A stretch of DNA of 64,000 bases from Apoderus coryli (taxonomy: Eukaryota > Arthropoda > Insecta > Coleoptera > Attelabidae): contig OU452199.1 of assembly GCA_911728435.2 (NCBI GenBank), positions 43,163,253 through 43,227,252 on the forward strand, given 5' to 3'. The notes under the pieces were generated by a model, which worked only from the letters and a program-made list of their open reading frames with translations, searched no databases and was not told the DNA's origin. Position 1 is the first letter of the stretch, and the number at the start of each line of letters is the position of its first letter. A program made the translations under genes and the position numbers. Of this stretch, positions 1-10,530 are shown one piece after another.

Positions 1-1266
1 CCTGTCGAATGCGTTCGATGTGGTCGACAGAGATTTCCAGTGTACAAAGCTGGAGACTCTTGGGTGACGTGGGTCGATTAACAGATGGATTTGATCATAT
101 TTAACAAATAGACGAATAGCGGTTCAGAGTCGCGGAGCATGGGTTTGGGAACGCCTCGGGGCAGTGTACTTGGACCTTTGCTCTTTCTGCTTTTTATCAA
201 TGATCTTTGAATGAACCATATTGTTGTCCGACAAGGATTCTGAGATTCTGGAGCGGAAGATCAATGCTACACTTTATGAGTTCCAGGTGTGGTGCAGGAA
301 AAACAAACTGATCATAAACTATGGTAAGACCGTGGCACTGCCCTTCAATAGATATAAATCATCAAATCTCGAAATTAAATTCAATCACGTTCTTTTGCCA
401 TTATCAAGGTCGGCGAAACTGCTGGGGGTGCTTGTGGATGACAGACTGGACTGGGTAACGCATATCGACGCCGTTTGCAGTAAACTGAATAAGAATCTAT
501 ACTTACTTCGATCTCTAAGAGGATTCATGGATACCCCATATCTTATTTCGGTTTATTATGCTTTAATCTATTCAGTGATTGCATACAATATTGTGATTTG
601 GGGTAGAAGTGTTGAAATTGACAGGGTCTTTGTGCTGCAGAAGCAAGCGGTGAGTTGCATCTTTAATATCCCGTTTCTAGGAACATGTAGAGATACATTT
701 AAAAAACATAAGTTGCTTACAGTCACTTCAATATATTTGTACAAACTACTGTGTTACACATTTAAAAACAGAAACATCACGCCTACTTGTGGCATTAATC
801 ATCAAGTTTTTACACGTGGACGCGATCGCCTGTATCTGCCGAGACCCAATCATGAGTTTTATAAGAAATCACCGCATTACTCTGGGCGATATTTTTATAA
901 TCCTCTTCCGGAAGACATAAGAGTTTGTCGGACAGACGGTAAATTTAAAACTAAACTAAAGGCTCTCCTTAATTCTAACACGATCTATAGCCTTCATGAA
1001 TTTACAACTATTATGGAGACATCGTAGATTGTTTTTTTAGTGTTTTTGTTTGTATTTGTGTTTAATTTGTATAACTGCAACTGCATAGGTGTGTGTTCAA
1101 ATTTTAGATTGTGACGTGTTTGTTTATTGCCTTATGTGTTATAAGGAACGAGGTTGAATGTAGCTATGGATCATTTATTGTATTGTGTAGTAAAACTATG
1201 ACGTGTCTATATACAACTTTTTGTATGACTTGTGACAGAATAAAGATATTATTAATATTATTAATT
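1..1266 (+). pseudogene. Non-LTR retrotransposon RT, 3' part (CR1/Jockey group)
   Basis: This is the C-terminal half of a reverse transcriptase plus 3' UTR, running off the left edge of the window. Bases 1-210 read in shifting frames as RT: a NAFD palm motif near the start, then a degenerate PRGSVLGPLLFLLFINDL block. The catalytic FADD box is missing through a small deletion near 215-230. From 221 to 1027 one frame is open (268 aa). It carries the thumb-like KLLGVLVDDRLDW block, the YALIYSVIAYNIVIWG block and a tail with LYLPRPNHEFYKKS. The 3' UTR ends in AATAAAGATATT with an ATT-rich tail at about 1246-1266. The same C-terminal signature and tail recur at 60385-60834, so both are one family. 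Frameshifts and loss of FADD make it dead. Confidence 0.85.
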
Positions 1267-1601
1267 GTTTGAAAGTTGCGAATTTTTGATAATAGTTTTT
1301 CCTACAAATTTGCTTTTAATTTTCTAACGAATGAAGATAGCAAATTTTTTTCTTTACAAAAGTTGCTAAAAAAAATTAGCTCTTTTGAACTGTATAAAAA
1401 TATAGGTATGTTTCTGGAAAAAAAAAGTTGTTGACGTCATTTACTTTAGTTTCCAAAAGTGGAATCAAAATCAAAGGTTCGTTAAAATCGAGCTTACTTA
1501 ATCCCATTTAAGAATCTCTTTTCAGAATTTTTCTACCGTTTTTCATTTTCTCATAACAGAGCTGGGACATCGAGTTTTGCTCACCCTGTACTCTTCTAGA
1601 T

Positions 1602-1690
1602 CAGGGGTTCCTAAACTTTTTCAGTTGGCGGCGGTTTAGTATTTTGTCCCGAAGGCACACGGCGTCCTAGTCGTGTTCAACGAACAAGGT
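1602..1690 (+). repeat. hAT-like terminal sequence (single end)
   Basis: The sequence CAGGGGTTCCTAAACTTTTT resembles the terminal inverted repeat of many hAT-type non-autonomous elements. Only one end is seen and no 8-bp duplication can be shown, so this is a tentative fragment call. Confidence 0.35.
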
Positions 1691-1739
1691 TTGTGGTTTA
1701 CACAGCAAATCTCAACACTTCATTAAATACGACTGTATA

Positions 1740-2274
1740 CAGGGTGTCCAAGATAAGAATGGGATAACATTGGAAACGGTAGGAGTTACAATTTCGGTTA
1801 AATTAGAGAAAAGCTCTACAATTTAAACACCTTTTAAATGGTGTTTTCAAAAATAAACTAGCTTTAGCCGTTTTCGAGAATTTTTGAAAAAACAGATATA
1901 AAAAAATTAAAAGCACTTTCTCATTGTTATTTTTTGAGGAGAATAAGATAGCGTTTACAAATTTCCACTAAAAATTTCCATTTTCAATTCAAAAATATGT
2001 GGTATATCACACGTAATGGTTTAAACAAGTTTTCAATATTTTTAGCAATTATTTATACGTATTCAAGAAAGTCGTTTTGGTAATAACTTCAAAAAACACA
2101 AAAATTTCTACTAAATTTAAAAAACCGCGTACAAAATAAAATGTGGTACCCACTGAGAGATACATAAATTGGCAAATAATAATAAATAATTGTGAGTAAC
2201 GACGAAAGAATGTTTTTGCTACGCCTAGTTACTCTGCATTCAGTCAGTTAAACTCTTTCTTTTAAAGCACCCTG
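1740..2274. mobile_element. CAGGGTG-type short inverted-repeat element (MITE)
   Basis: The element starts CAGGGTGTCC and ends GCACCCTG, with TA on both sides (1738-1739 and 2275-2276), which fits a Tc1/mariner-type TA duplication. It has no coding potential. Its first 250 bases (GGGATAACATTGG, AAACGGTAGG and AATTTCGGTTAAATTAGAG blocks) recur at 14280-14530, so it is a dispersed family. The same CAGGGTG terminus appears more than a dozen times elsewhere in the window. Confidence 0.6.
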
Positions 2275-3029
2275 TACATTTAAAATTATTTTTAAAATCT
2301 AGTTTTCGCATTAAGTAGATGGACTAAATGACACGGGTAGGTATTGCAAATATTAGGACCCACGCTTTAATAAATTTAGTTTAGAAGTTTAATGCAACTG
2401 TTATGCAGCATACAACTAAAATAATATATGAAACAAAGTTTTTGCCATACAAACACTTATAAAGGTACGTATCAGTGTAATAGGTACCTAGAACACCTAG
2501 AGCTTGAAAATTAGAGAAATTCTCCTGTTCTTCGCGTAAGTTTTAGTTCATTTTAGTTTAACTTAAGTTAAAATTGTTAGGTGAGATCTGTTCCAATTAG
2601 GTAAATGATGTTGGGCTCATACCGCAGTAGTAGTTTTAATAGTCGTGATATACTGGGTCTCTTCAAAGAAAGTTTATATTTGATGTATTAAAATTTAGAA
2701 ACTGGTGCCCTTGAGTGACGATTCAGATTGGTTTAATGACCAGGAGTTCATGTACACAAGGAAAGCAATGCTCAATGTTATACCGGGTTCCCCATAATAG
2801 AGACTACCCATTTTATATTATTATGTAATAAATTCCCTACGACAAAACGAAATAGGTTGTTCTCTGTGGGATTATTTTCTGTAGTATTTGGGATTTAAGT
2901 AAATTATTAATCACAAATAAATTTTAAATTAATAATTTCGTGGAACGTCATTTTTCTACAAGAAGTTTGTTATAATAATTATTTAATTTTTTTGCTTTGA
3001 GACATTATTTCACATCCGTTTGAACTTTC
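2275..3029. other. Intergenic, nothing recognised
   Basis: AT-rich sequence with no ORF, paired terminal repeat or RNA gene that I can support. Confidence 0.5.
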
Positions 3030-3413
3030 ATAGATTACTCAGTCCAACAACGTGTGTTTTGTGTAGAAACTTACATAAGAAGCGATTTGATAGAAGAAAT
3101 TCCCTCGTCAGTTTAATACAACAATAAGGGTCACCCGCCAAATCGTAAAACTGTGAAGTTATGGGTTCGTCATTGGCGTGAAAATGATTCTGTACAAAAT
3201 TTGAAGAAGCCTGAACGTCGAAAAACAGTTTGTACACCAGAAAATATTGAACGAGTTAGAATTGCGTTTATGAGAAGTCCTAAAAGGTCTGCTAATCGAC
3301 AAACCCTTATCCTAAGAATATCGAAGGGAAGCTTAGATCGAATTCTTCAAAGGTATTTAAAATTTCATCCCTATAAACAGTTAATTATAGTTCAAGATTA
3401 CCAAAGAATTTAA
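3030..3413 (+). pseudogene. Mariner-like transposase, N-terminal fragment
   Basis: The first part, about 3030-3110, reads YSVQQRVFCVETYIRS, matching the start of the first helix-turn-helix of mariner transposases. From 3150 the frame reads KLWVRHWREN, then RRKTVCTPENIERVR, SANRQTLILRISKGSLDRILQRYLKF and HPYKQ. This is the normal order: linker, PENI block, second helix-turn-helix. Two breaks lie between the parts, and the sequence stops before the DDE catalytic core. It is related to, but clearly different from, the two complete mariners at 17331 and 41907. Confidence 0.75.
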
Positions 3414-4679
3414 TTTATTTCGTTAAGTTGTTTTAGAATGTTTTTGTTTTTTATAAGAACGGTTTATTTTCATTTTTGGTATGCAAACTTTAGTACATAT
3501 TTAAAATAAAATAAATAAATAAAGAAAATACTTCTTGGGTGTTATAGCTTAATAGCAGTAGGTGCTTTTACCAAACACGTGAAGAACTTTTCATTAATTT
3601 CAATTTTTTAGTAACACATAAATGTTTATTAATTATTACTAAACTTTTACAAAGCACGCCGCTGGAAATTTTATTAATGAAATCAGCCATGTTTTATTAG
3701 AACTGCATTCCCCTTACCGACGCCGCGGTGTTACAGATTAATTTGCCAAACAATAGGATATTTACATTGTCTCCTAAACCTGTATAGAATGAATTAAAAA
3801 ATGGGTCAGAGTGAGCCTAAACTTGATCGTTATTAGTCGACAAAGAAAGAATTGCATGATACAATAAAATAGTTTAATTTGATTGATTTTTTTTTTGAGT
3901 TGTTTGGCTTGAGTCTATGGATATGGCGAGAAACTGCTTAGATTTTTGAACTCATAGGGCGTAGGTGAAGGTTAGAAAAAGAGGGTCAAAATCATATTTG
4001 CCATACTGAATAAATAAATTACGCAATTTTTTCTGTGTAAAATATTGTATGATTCCTGCTCAGGTACAGTAACATTACAGGATTTAGAGAGTATTTTTTA
4101 CCATACCGTATAATATCAGAGCTGGGGGGACAAAAACAACATAAATTCGTTCAGGACACCATAAATATGTCCAATTTGCACTGGGGTGTCGCACGGCGGC
4201 AGCGCTCCGTTAAAAACCGTGTCAAGACACAAGAAAAAAAAATGAAATAACACACCACCAACTAACGGAATGAAATGGAATTGGAAAAAATTCGAACTCT
4301 ATATATATATGGTGTGTATATACTTATGGCAGATCAGCGAGAGGAGACTGAGATTTGTCGCGTTGATAATCTCTCTCTAACTCCGAGTTTGTGTATGTGT
4401 GTGTAAAAAGCTTTAAGGAGCTGCCAAAGTTCAGATGAACGAAAAAATAGATAAAGTTTTATTGAAGCAAAGTTTTGCTCTTGCCTGGGCTTTTAGAGCG
4501 GTTGACAGTTTTTGAAAGTTTATGTGGAAGGACGATAATATGTCCAAGGGAGTTGCTACTAGACTAAATTTATTACTATTGTACAGTACAGTCTTAAGTA
4601 AACACACCTAAGTAGAATCTGCCCTTAATTATAACCAAACTTAATAGTATATTACGTAATAAGTGTTGTAATAGCATAT
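3414..4679. other. Intergenic, low-complexity stretches only
   Basis: AT-rich. It holds a short (TA)n run near 4301-4312 and a GT-rich run near 4389-4404. No gene, paired terminal repeat or RNA recognised. Confidence 0.5.
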
Positions 4680-4803
4680 TACATAACATGTGCTGTAAAT
4701 GATATTTTACATGCGAGAGACTAGTTTGCCCACGAGCCGCGAAGCGGCAAGTGAGCCAATAGTCTCGAGCATGGAAAATTATTTACAGCTCGAGTTATGT
4801 ACT
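4680..4803. repeat. Long imperfect hairpin, GC-rich centre
   Basis: The two arms run from CATAACATG...CTGTAAAT...ACATGCGAGAGACTA on the left to the reverse complement of TAGTCTCGAGCATGG...TTTACAGCTCGAGTTATG on the right. They fold around GCCGC-GAA-GCGGC at about 4737-4749. The centre is much more GC-rich than its surroundings. It probably is one foldback unit or a terminal-repeat pair. Whether it is transcribed cannot be judged from sequence. Confidence 0.55.
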
Positions 4804-4961
4804 ATACTTTTTCTACGACTTTGCAGAATCAGAATCCATTTCAGAATTAACATTTAAGCAGATATACTTAACACAGAAGAAAAGGTAATTATGACATTTA
4901 AATATTTGAATTTATTTGACATTTGTGTTTGACATAATTCCATAATAAAAAATAAAAATCC

Positions 4962-4999
4962 CCAAAGTGTTATGTAATATTCATTACGTAACACTTTGG
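4962..4999. repeat. Near-perfect palindrome
   Basis: Left arm CCAAAGTGTTATGTAAT (4962-4978) and right arm ATTACGTAACACTTTGG (4983-4999) pair with one mismatch over 17 bases. The motif ATTACGTAACACTT is repeated just downstream (5006-5020), and a related ATTACGTAATAAGTG lies near 4652. This suggests the remains of a short inverted-repeat element spanning roughly 4640-5025. Confidence 0.55.
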
Positions 5000-5025
5000 T
5001 CATCATTACGTAACACTTAGGTAAG

Positions 5026-5955
5026 ATTGAATTTACATGTCACGTTAACAGTTTTGCAATAGACGGCTTAACAAAACAGGAGTAGGTAAAATAATTAATT
5101 CGGCCTATAAGTATTTGAGGATGTCATAACTTTCAACCTTTACATTATTCTTTCATAACGACACATAACAACTCTAATACTAAGTGACAACTGACTTAAG
5201 ACACCTTTAATAAACTATATAATGCTGCCGTCTATACTTCGGTTGTACAAGTATTCTGCGAACATAATAAGTCTAACATAAAAGAAGAATAGTTGACAAG
5301 AAGGACATTTGACAACACACATACAAATATACTTTTAGCGGCATATTCAAATTATTAAATTTACTACTACACTTAAAACAAATATAAATATTACTTAAAC
5401 AACTTTACCTGTTAAATTGAAAAGATCAATTGTCTCCTTTAATGCATCCTTCGAAGTAGGTTCCTTTTTTTTTCTGGAAACGTTTGATGAAATAGAATCC
5501 GTACATCGTCTAACGATCTCTCCTAACCTCTCATGATGAGAATAATTATTCGAACTCTTTCAGTAAATTTAAAATATAAAACCAGTTTCAAGGGTGGGCT
5601 TTTCTACCTCTTGCAACAATAGGGAAAACCACCAAGATTTTTATTGATGATCCCATGACAACACATTGTTTTCTGTCCGTCAAATAAGAATAAGAAAGAA
5701 CTGTATACACCCTTGCATTCACCGGGCATATCACTATCAATATTTTGTCCACTCCGTTAAACTTGCTTTAGAAACCATATAAATTCAAACATCCTGAAGC
5801 ACAAATATTTGACCTGCCGTATTTGAGTATCCGGGCCCCATGAATAACCGTATAGGTACTTTATGTATAACCATAAACGCATTAAGGGTGCACTGTATGA
5901 CTTTATAGGTAAAGGGTCTAATAGGTATGGGAATATTGTTATACTTGGTTATATA
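5026..5955. other. Intergenic, nothing recognised
   Basis: No coding signal, RNA gene or paired repeat that I can support. Confidence 0.5.
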
Positions 5956-6282
5956 TAGGGTGTTCCAAAATGACTAGTGATAGTGAAGATTAAGTCAAGA
6001 GTCATTTTTTCAAAAGGAACACGTAAGTATATTTTTAAAATTTACAATAAAAATAGCAGGAACCCCAGAACACTGCCCTCTGAGTCGCATCATCCATGCC
6101 CTCCTGGTCTAAAACACGATATCATGCATGTCTCAGTGACAATCCTCGTAGACACCCGTGAATTTTTCTTTGCTTTCCCAAAAATTTTAGAAATAACGCT
6201 CCACACATTCGAACAGACAGATAAATTGATTGATCTTAGAACTCTCTGCCATAAATTGTGGATTGTGTTTTTATACACCCTG
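5956..6282. mobile_element. CAGGGTG-type MITE, 327 bp
   Basis: The left end reads TAGGGTGTTCC (a one-base variant of CAGGGTG) and the right end reads ACACCCTG. Both are flanked by TA. The internal ORF on + (5977-6288) covers almost the whole element but resembles no protein family, so I take it as chance. Confidence 0.55.
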
Positions 6283-8526
6283 TATTAATGGAATGTAAAT
6301 ACAATATCAAAGTTAGAACTAGAGACAGAGCATGCTCTGAGCATTATTATTATTATTATTAAAGCAAAGTTGGTCTGGACTCCGAATCAGGAAGTTGCAT
6401 CCTGCATGATGCCAATGTGCTGTGGTTTATTGAATTTCATCTTAAAGCAAATAGGGTTAGAGTGTGGTTAAGCGTTATTTTAGGCGGCACCTCAACTGGA
6501 TGAAAGATTAACCAGCTGGGATTTCGGAGTATGTACATGAGATGTATGCGATGGTAGTGGTCAAGATGCTTTTATAGAAAGTATAGTTGTTTGATGTGAG
6601 GTAATTAAGTTTTCCACACTGTCTAGGCATTTAAACTTCGTCAAGTTGAATTTCTGGTGAAAATTTCATTTTTGAGTTGGGTTGCGTTTGAGCTCCAAAA
6701 AGAGGTATTTACTTGGAGAAGGAAAATGTACAAGAGTGTTCCAGAATTTAATAATGGCATACTGTAGTATTGGCTTTTGCGGAGTCCAAAAAAGGTTATT
6801 TTTTTCGCAATGGAAACCTTGTGGGATCCTCGTTTCATCTTCCGTCTCAATTCTGTTAAAAAACGTTTATTTTCAAAACAATCATAGGGCTTTCAACGGT
6901 TCACTGAGTTGATGTCTGATGTTTCTTTGATTACTAAGTATTTATTTAATTTTTTTATAGCAAACATTACTAGACTTTAATAAATTATTTATACCCACTT
7001 TAACATAACAAACTAAAAAAAAAAACAAGCTATTTTAAACAGTTTGAAAATTCAAATCAAATATAAATAAGAGTCCTCCTTTTTGCTCTGTATATATCGT
7101 GTGATTGCACTCTTTGATTCCAAGACATCCTTGTCCTGATGCATTTACAAACTTTCCCCTTAAGCTATTGCCATTTGGTAACTGCTGCTTTGATATCCAT
7201 CCATTGCCATTTATCTGTCTACATGGTGAACAGGGAAATAATTGACGGGACGGAGACCGGCTATACAAAGTGCATATCTAACGATATCATGTTGGGATCA
7301 TACTTATGCACATTGGTGTAGGTCTACACTTTATTAGGGGTTAGTTTTGGGTTTTGGGATATATAAAAGAAAACGGGTTTATCCTGTTGAAAATAAATGC
7401 TTATTTATTTATTTAAAATGATAGAAAAATAAATTATTGGCAACATTTATAAGAATATAGTTGCTTACACTTTTCCAAGCGTTTCTCCAAATTGTTGAAG
7501 CCATCTAAAAAGTAAGATTTTTGACGATCTTTACGTGAATCTTAAACTACTATACTAAATAGTGATCGACTAAAAACAGTCTCCAACTAGGTGCTCCAAA
7601 GATATAAATCTGTGAAGATAATACTTTAATTCAGAAAATTTCTAAAGGAACAGTCAGTTCATAAGCAAGTAATCTACTGGATTCGACGTTTGCATTTGTA
7701 AAAAGTAGCTTCATAGCTAAACTTCGCCTTTCGATTGAGGACAAGTTCATTAAGATATTTTAAATCTCAGTGCAGAAGATCTTTCCTTTTATGTACCATC
7801 TAAAGTTTGTAGACACTGTTCAATCAATAAAGACTATTATTATTCTTCAAATTAAATGCATTTATTTCATGACAATGCTGTATATAAATTTGAAGACATT
7901 TTTGTGTTACCAAAAACCCACCAACCAAATTGTAAGGAAGATAATCTATTTCTCTTTAAAATATGGATGTATTTTCGTGACCAACCGTTCTTTAATACTA
8001 TTTAGTTGTTGTTTTTTCCAAGTGATTGGTGTAGAAGATTCTATATTCCCACATACTTTAGTCATCAAATTGTTTCTTAGACAGTTTAACTTCTTATGCG
8101 CCTAGTTCGTCTTCCTTTTCCTTAGTCTGTAAAGCAGTTGTTCAACATTTCGTCCACAGCAGAAAAACTCTTCGGACTTGCTACCCCTTTCAAGTTTTAA
8201 ATGGACGCCTATTGAATATTTTTTGATTTTGTAGCGAACTGTAAAGTCCGTATCACAAAAGCAAACTCAATTGTAGGCATTTTTCTTTGACTATGTTAAA
8301 AAGACGTGTTAGCCATGGATGTTAAATTAGAGTTATTCTTGAATTTCAACCTTCGGGAAAGTTTTGGCGCGACACAACCGATTTTTTCACATTATCTTGA
8401 TTCAAGCTATTAGTTCAATGTAAAGTAAGTACGTAAATAAAGTGAATACGTTACAAAATGCACCGATATTCGTTTTTTTTCCTAAGTCTAGTTTTCCACA
8501 TACAAGCTGTTGCTCGGAAATTTTAC
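6283..8526. other. Intergenic with ATT microsatellites and a possible retroelement 3' tail
   Basis: An ATT run lies at 6344-6360. At 7815-7845 the sequence AATAAAGACTATTATTATT looks like the polyadenylation signal and tail of a CR1-type element whose body is absent. A minus-strand reading at 7035-7190 has spaced cysteines (GCLGIKEC) that faintly recall a clip-domain exon, but the evidence is too weak to call it. Confidence 0.4.
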
Positions 8527-8597
8527 TTTTTTGAAATGGGCTTGTTTAACAAAACAAGACTTCTATTTCGAGAGTTTGTCTGTCAACCACTATACTT

Positions 8598-8641
8598 TCA
8601 CCAGACGGCCGTTTCGTCGATCCACGACTCATCAGTGGTGA
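8598..8641 (-). ncRNA. Hammerhead ribozyme motif (minus strand)
   Basis: Reverse complement of the plus-strand motif at 8894-8937. It has the same core (CTGATGA, stem II GTCG/CGAC, GAAA, GTC cleavage triplet) and the same closing stem I TCACCA/TGGTGA, with no base change over the 44 positions. Being in inverted orientation to the other copy, the two could pair over their full length. Confidence 0.8.
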
Positions 8642-8893
8642 TCGGTCAGTAGTTGACAGCCAAACTCTCGTAAATAATGAGGTATATACCCCACACGGTA
8701 CAGAGATGTAAAAGGATGTGTTTGGCGACATCTAGTTTTCGTTGGTAGTACGCCGAGTGAACAACACTTCCTATATCGGCTGCCTGGGAGGTCACTGACC
8801 CCATAAAGCAACTACCACCACATAGACGCACCGATACTCCTTTAAGCTTAAGGGAGTATCGGTGCGTCTATGTGTCTACTCGTATATGACCGA

Positions 8894-8937
8894 TCACCAC
8901 TGATGAGTCGTGGATCGACGAAACGGCCGTCTGGTGA
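8894..8937 (+). ncRNA. Hammerhead ribozyme motif (plus strand)
   Basis: Parts in order: stem I 5' strand TCACCA (8894-8899), conserved CTGATGA (8900-8906), stem II GTCG-loop TGGAT-CGAC (8907-8919), conserved GAAA (8920-8923), a very short stem III CGGCCG (8924-8929), cleavage triplet GTC ending at 8931, and stem I 3' strand TGGTGA (8932-8937). This matches the type I hammerhead consensus. The tiny stem III is like that of retroelement hammerheads, which work best as tandem dimers. Self-cleavage would fall after C8931. Confidence 0.85.
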
Positions 8938-9168
8938 AAGTATAGTGGTTGACAGACAAACTTTCGAAATATAAGTTTTGTTTTGTTAAACAAGCCCATT
9001 TCAAATATAGGCTATCCTGCTTAAGGGAGTATCGGTGCGTCTATGTGGTGGTAGTTGCTTTATGGGGTCAGTGACCTCCCAGGCAGCCGATATAGGAACT
9101 GTTGTTCACTCGGCGTACTACCAACGAAAACTAGATGTCGCCAAACACATCCTTTTACATCTTTTTAC

Positions 9169-9815
9169 TTTTTTCTTTCGTGTTTTTAAATGCTTGTTAA
9201 AATGCTTCCTTACTATGAAATTAAATTAGAAAAAATTGCGTATAGAAATAGGATCTACGCTTATACAATTGGAAAATAGTTATGCAGCTTTTGCTCAAAA
9301 AACAATCCATTAACACTTAAACACTCTTGAATCGGTTATGGTGGAATCTTCTGTATAAAATCTATCTAATTAGTTCATCTGTAATCAAGAAGCGTATGAA
9401 TGAAAATCAAGAAATAATGGTTTATTATTTTCTGTAAGACCATTTGAACGTACAATTACTATGCAATTTTATTGTGAAAACTGTTGTCCGCATCTGTACA
9501 ATACCGAAATAAAAGGGTACAAAATATTGGATGATATCGTGTTTAACGAGCCAAATAGAGGCTCCATTTTGCGGTCTGTTAACTGAAAAAGGGAGAACGT
9601 GTAGCTAGCTATATAACCATATACCACAATACTAATCACTACTATCATTGTATGAAAATCAGAAAAAATCTCCTATCTGATTGCTAATACAATGTACTGA
9701 TGACATTTGAAATATATCAGTTTTCCTCACATTTAAACGATATTTTATAGAAATAGTCCATGCTGGAAACATTATACATTTATTGTTAATTCAAATCTTA
9801 CCTCTTACCTGGGCA
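9169..9815. other. Intergenic, nothing recognised
   Basis: AT-rich flank of the hammerhead repeat. No ORF, RNA gene or paired repeat supported. Confidence 0.5.
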
Positions 9816-10060
9816 GCAAATATCGATGATGCAATTCAGCATCGTATAAGATGGGCAAGCGCATCTTTTGTCCCTCTTCGAGTCTTCGATAACCATAACA
9901 TCCACGTTCGAACTAAGTTGCGAGTTTAAATAATGCTATTGCAGTTCCTACTCTTACGTATAGCTGTGAGTCTTGGACACTTATCGAAGTCATTTAAAAA
10001 CCCTAGAGAAGTACCATCAACGATGTCTTAGAAGAATTCTTGGATTAAATGGCAGTAAGT
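9816..10060 (+). pseudogene. Non-LTR RT C-terminal fragment (RTE-like)
   Basis: Read with frameshifts, this gives DAIQHRIRWASASF, then VFDNHNIHVRTKLRV, AIAVPTLTYSCESWTL and finally a degraded LEKYHQRCL-like block. That is the typical C-terminal domain of RTE-like and related endonuclease-type retrotransposon proteins. Several stops and frameshifts show decay, and the RT catalytic part is absent. Confidence 0.7.
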
Positions 10061-10149
10061 ATGTTTTAGGCTATTTTGATTGAAGTTTATATTATATAAT
10101 TGTAATGGTTTTGTAATGAGTGATCCAAGCATGCTTACCTCTCGATCTT

Positions 10150-10530
10150 TTTGAGTAGCAAACAATAACGGGTCAAAGTTGGAACCCTGCGGCACCCTTA
10201 ATGATCCCACAACTTCACATTCGACAAGTTGAATTAAAAATATAGAGTTTAAGTAATTTAACAAAGCGTTCTGAAAGTCTAATCATTCTAAGGTATGAAA
10301 TCAATACAATCAAAAGCTTTTTGGAACTCAGTATGTTTCACCTCCATATGATCCTGATTATCAAGCGTTAACGTCGCACAAGATCGACCAGCAACAATTC
10401 TATGATCTTCGTTTGACAAAAATTTACATATCCCTCCAAAAATATAATTATGAATTTCAAAGTTTGGATATACAACGGTAGATTCCTCTTCTTCATCTTC
10501 TTCCAGCTTCAGTTCGGATATCAAGGAATG
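10150..10530 (-). pseudogene. CR1-like RT fragment
   Basis: On minus, 10533 to 10288 holds a finger/palm piece: RIVAGRSCATL (compare HGFVAGRSTATN) and FQKAFDCIDF (palm box A, KAFD). Further on, 10264-10140 reads VGSLRVPQGSNFDPLLF, the box B PQGS motif. The segments are in different frames and the FADD box is missing. Related to the family at 16610 and 34560. Confidence 0.7.

Larger units (their letters stand above)
8527..9168. mobile_element. Penelope-type terminal repeat array, permuted and inverted
   Basis: Two blocks are repeated. Block X (8536-8647 on minus, 8888-9002 on plus) runs from CAAGCCCATTTC through a hammerhead motif to GACCGATCAC. Block Y (about 8690-8842 on minus, about 9018-9168 on plus, with a 24-base partial copy at 8850-8873) includes GGGAGTATCGGTGCGTC and GTAGTTGCTTTATGGGG. 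Minus reads Y-X and plus reads y-X-Y. This is what a head-to-tail tandem repeat gives when one part is inverted and truncated. Hammerhead-bearing tandem and inverted pLTRs are known from Penelope-like elements. No RT or GIY-YIG ORF is present here, so this would be a terminal-repeat-only copy. A hairpin with short loop sits at about 8820-8873. Confidence 0.6.

Noticed and set aside
7035..7268. Minus-strand frame with LPNG...CLGIKEC reminiscent of a clip-domain serine protease exon
   Set aside because: Only two of the expected six cysteines are in place, and no matching splice sites or protease exon is nearby.
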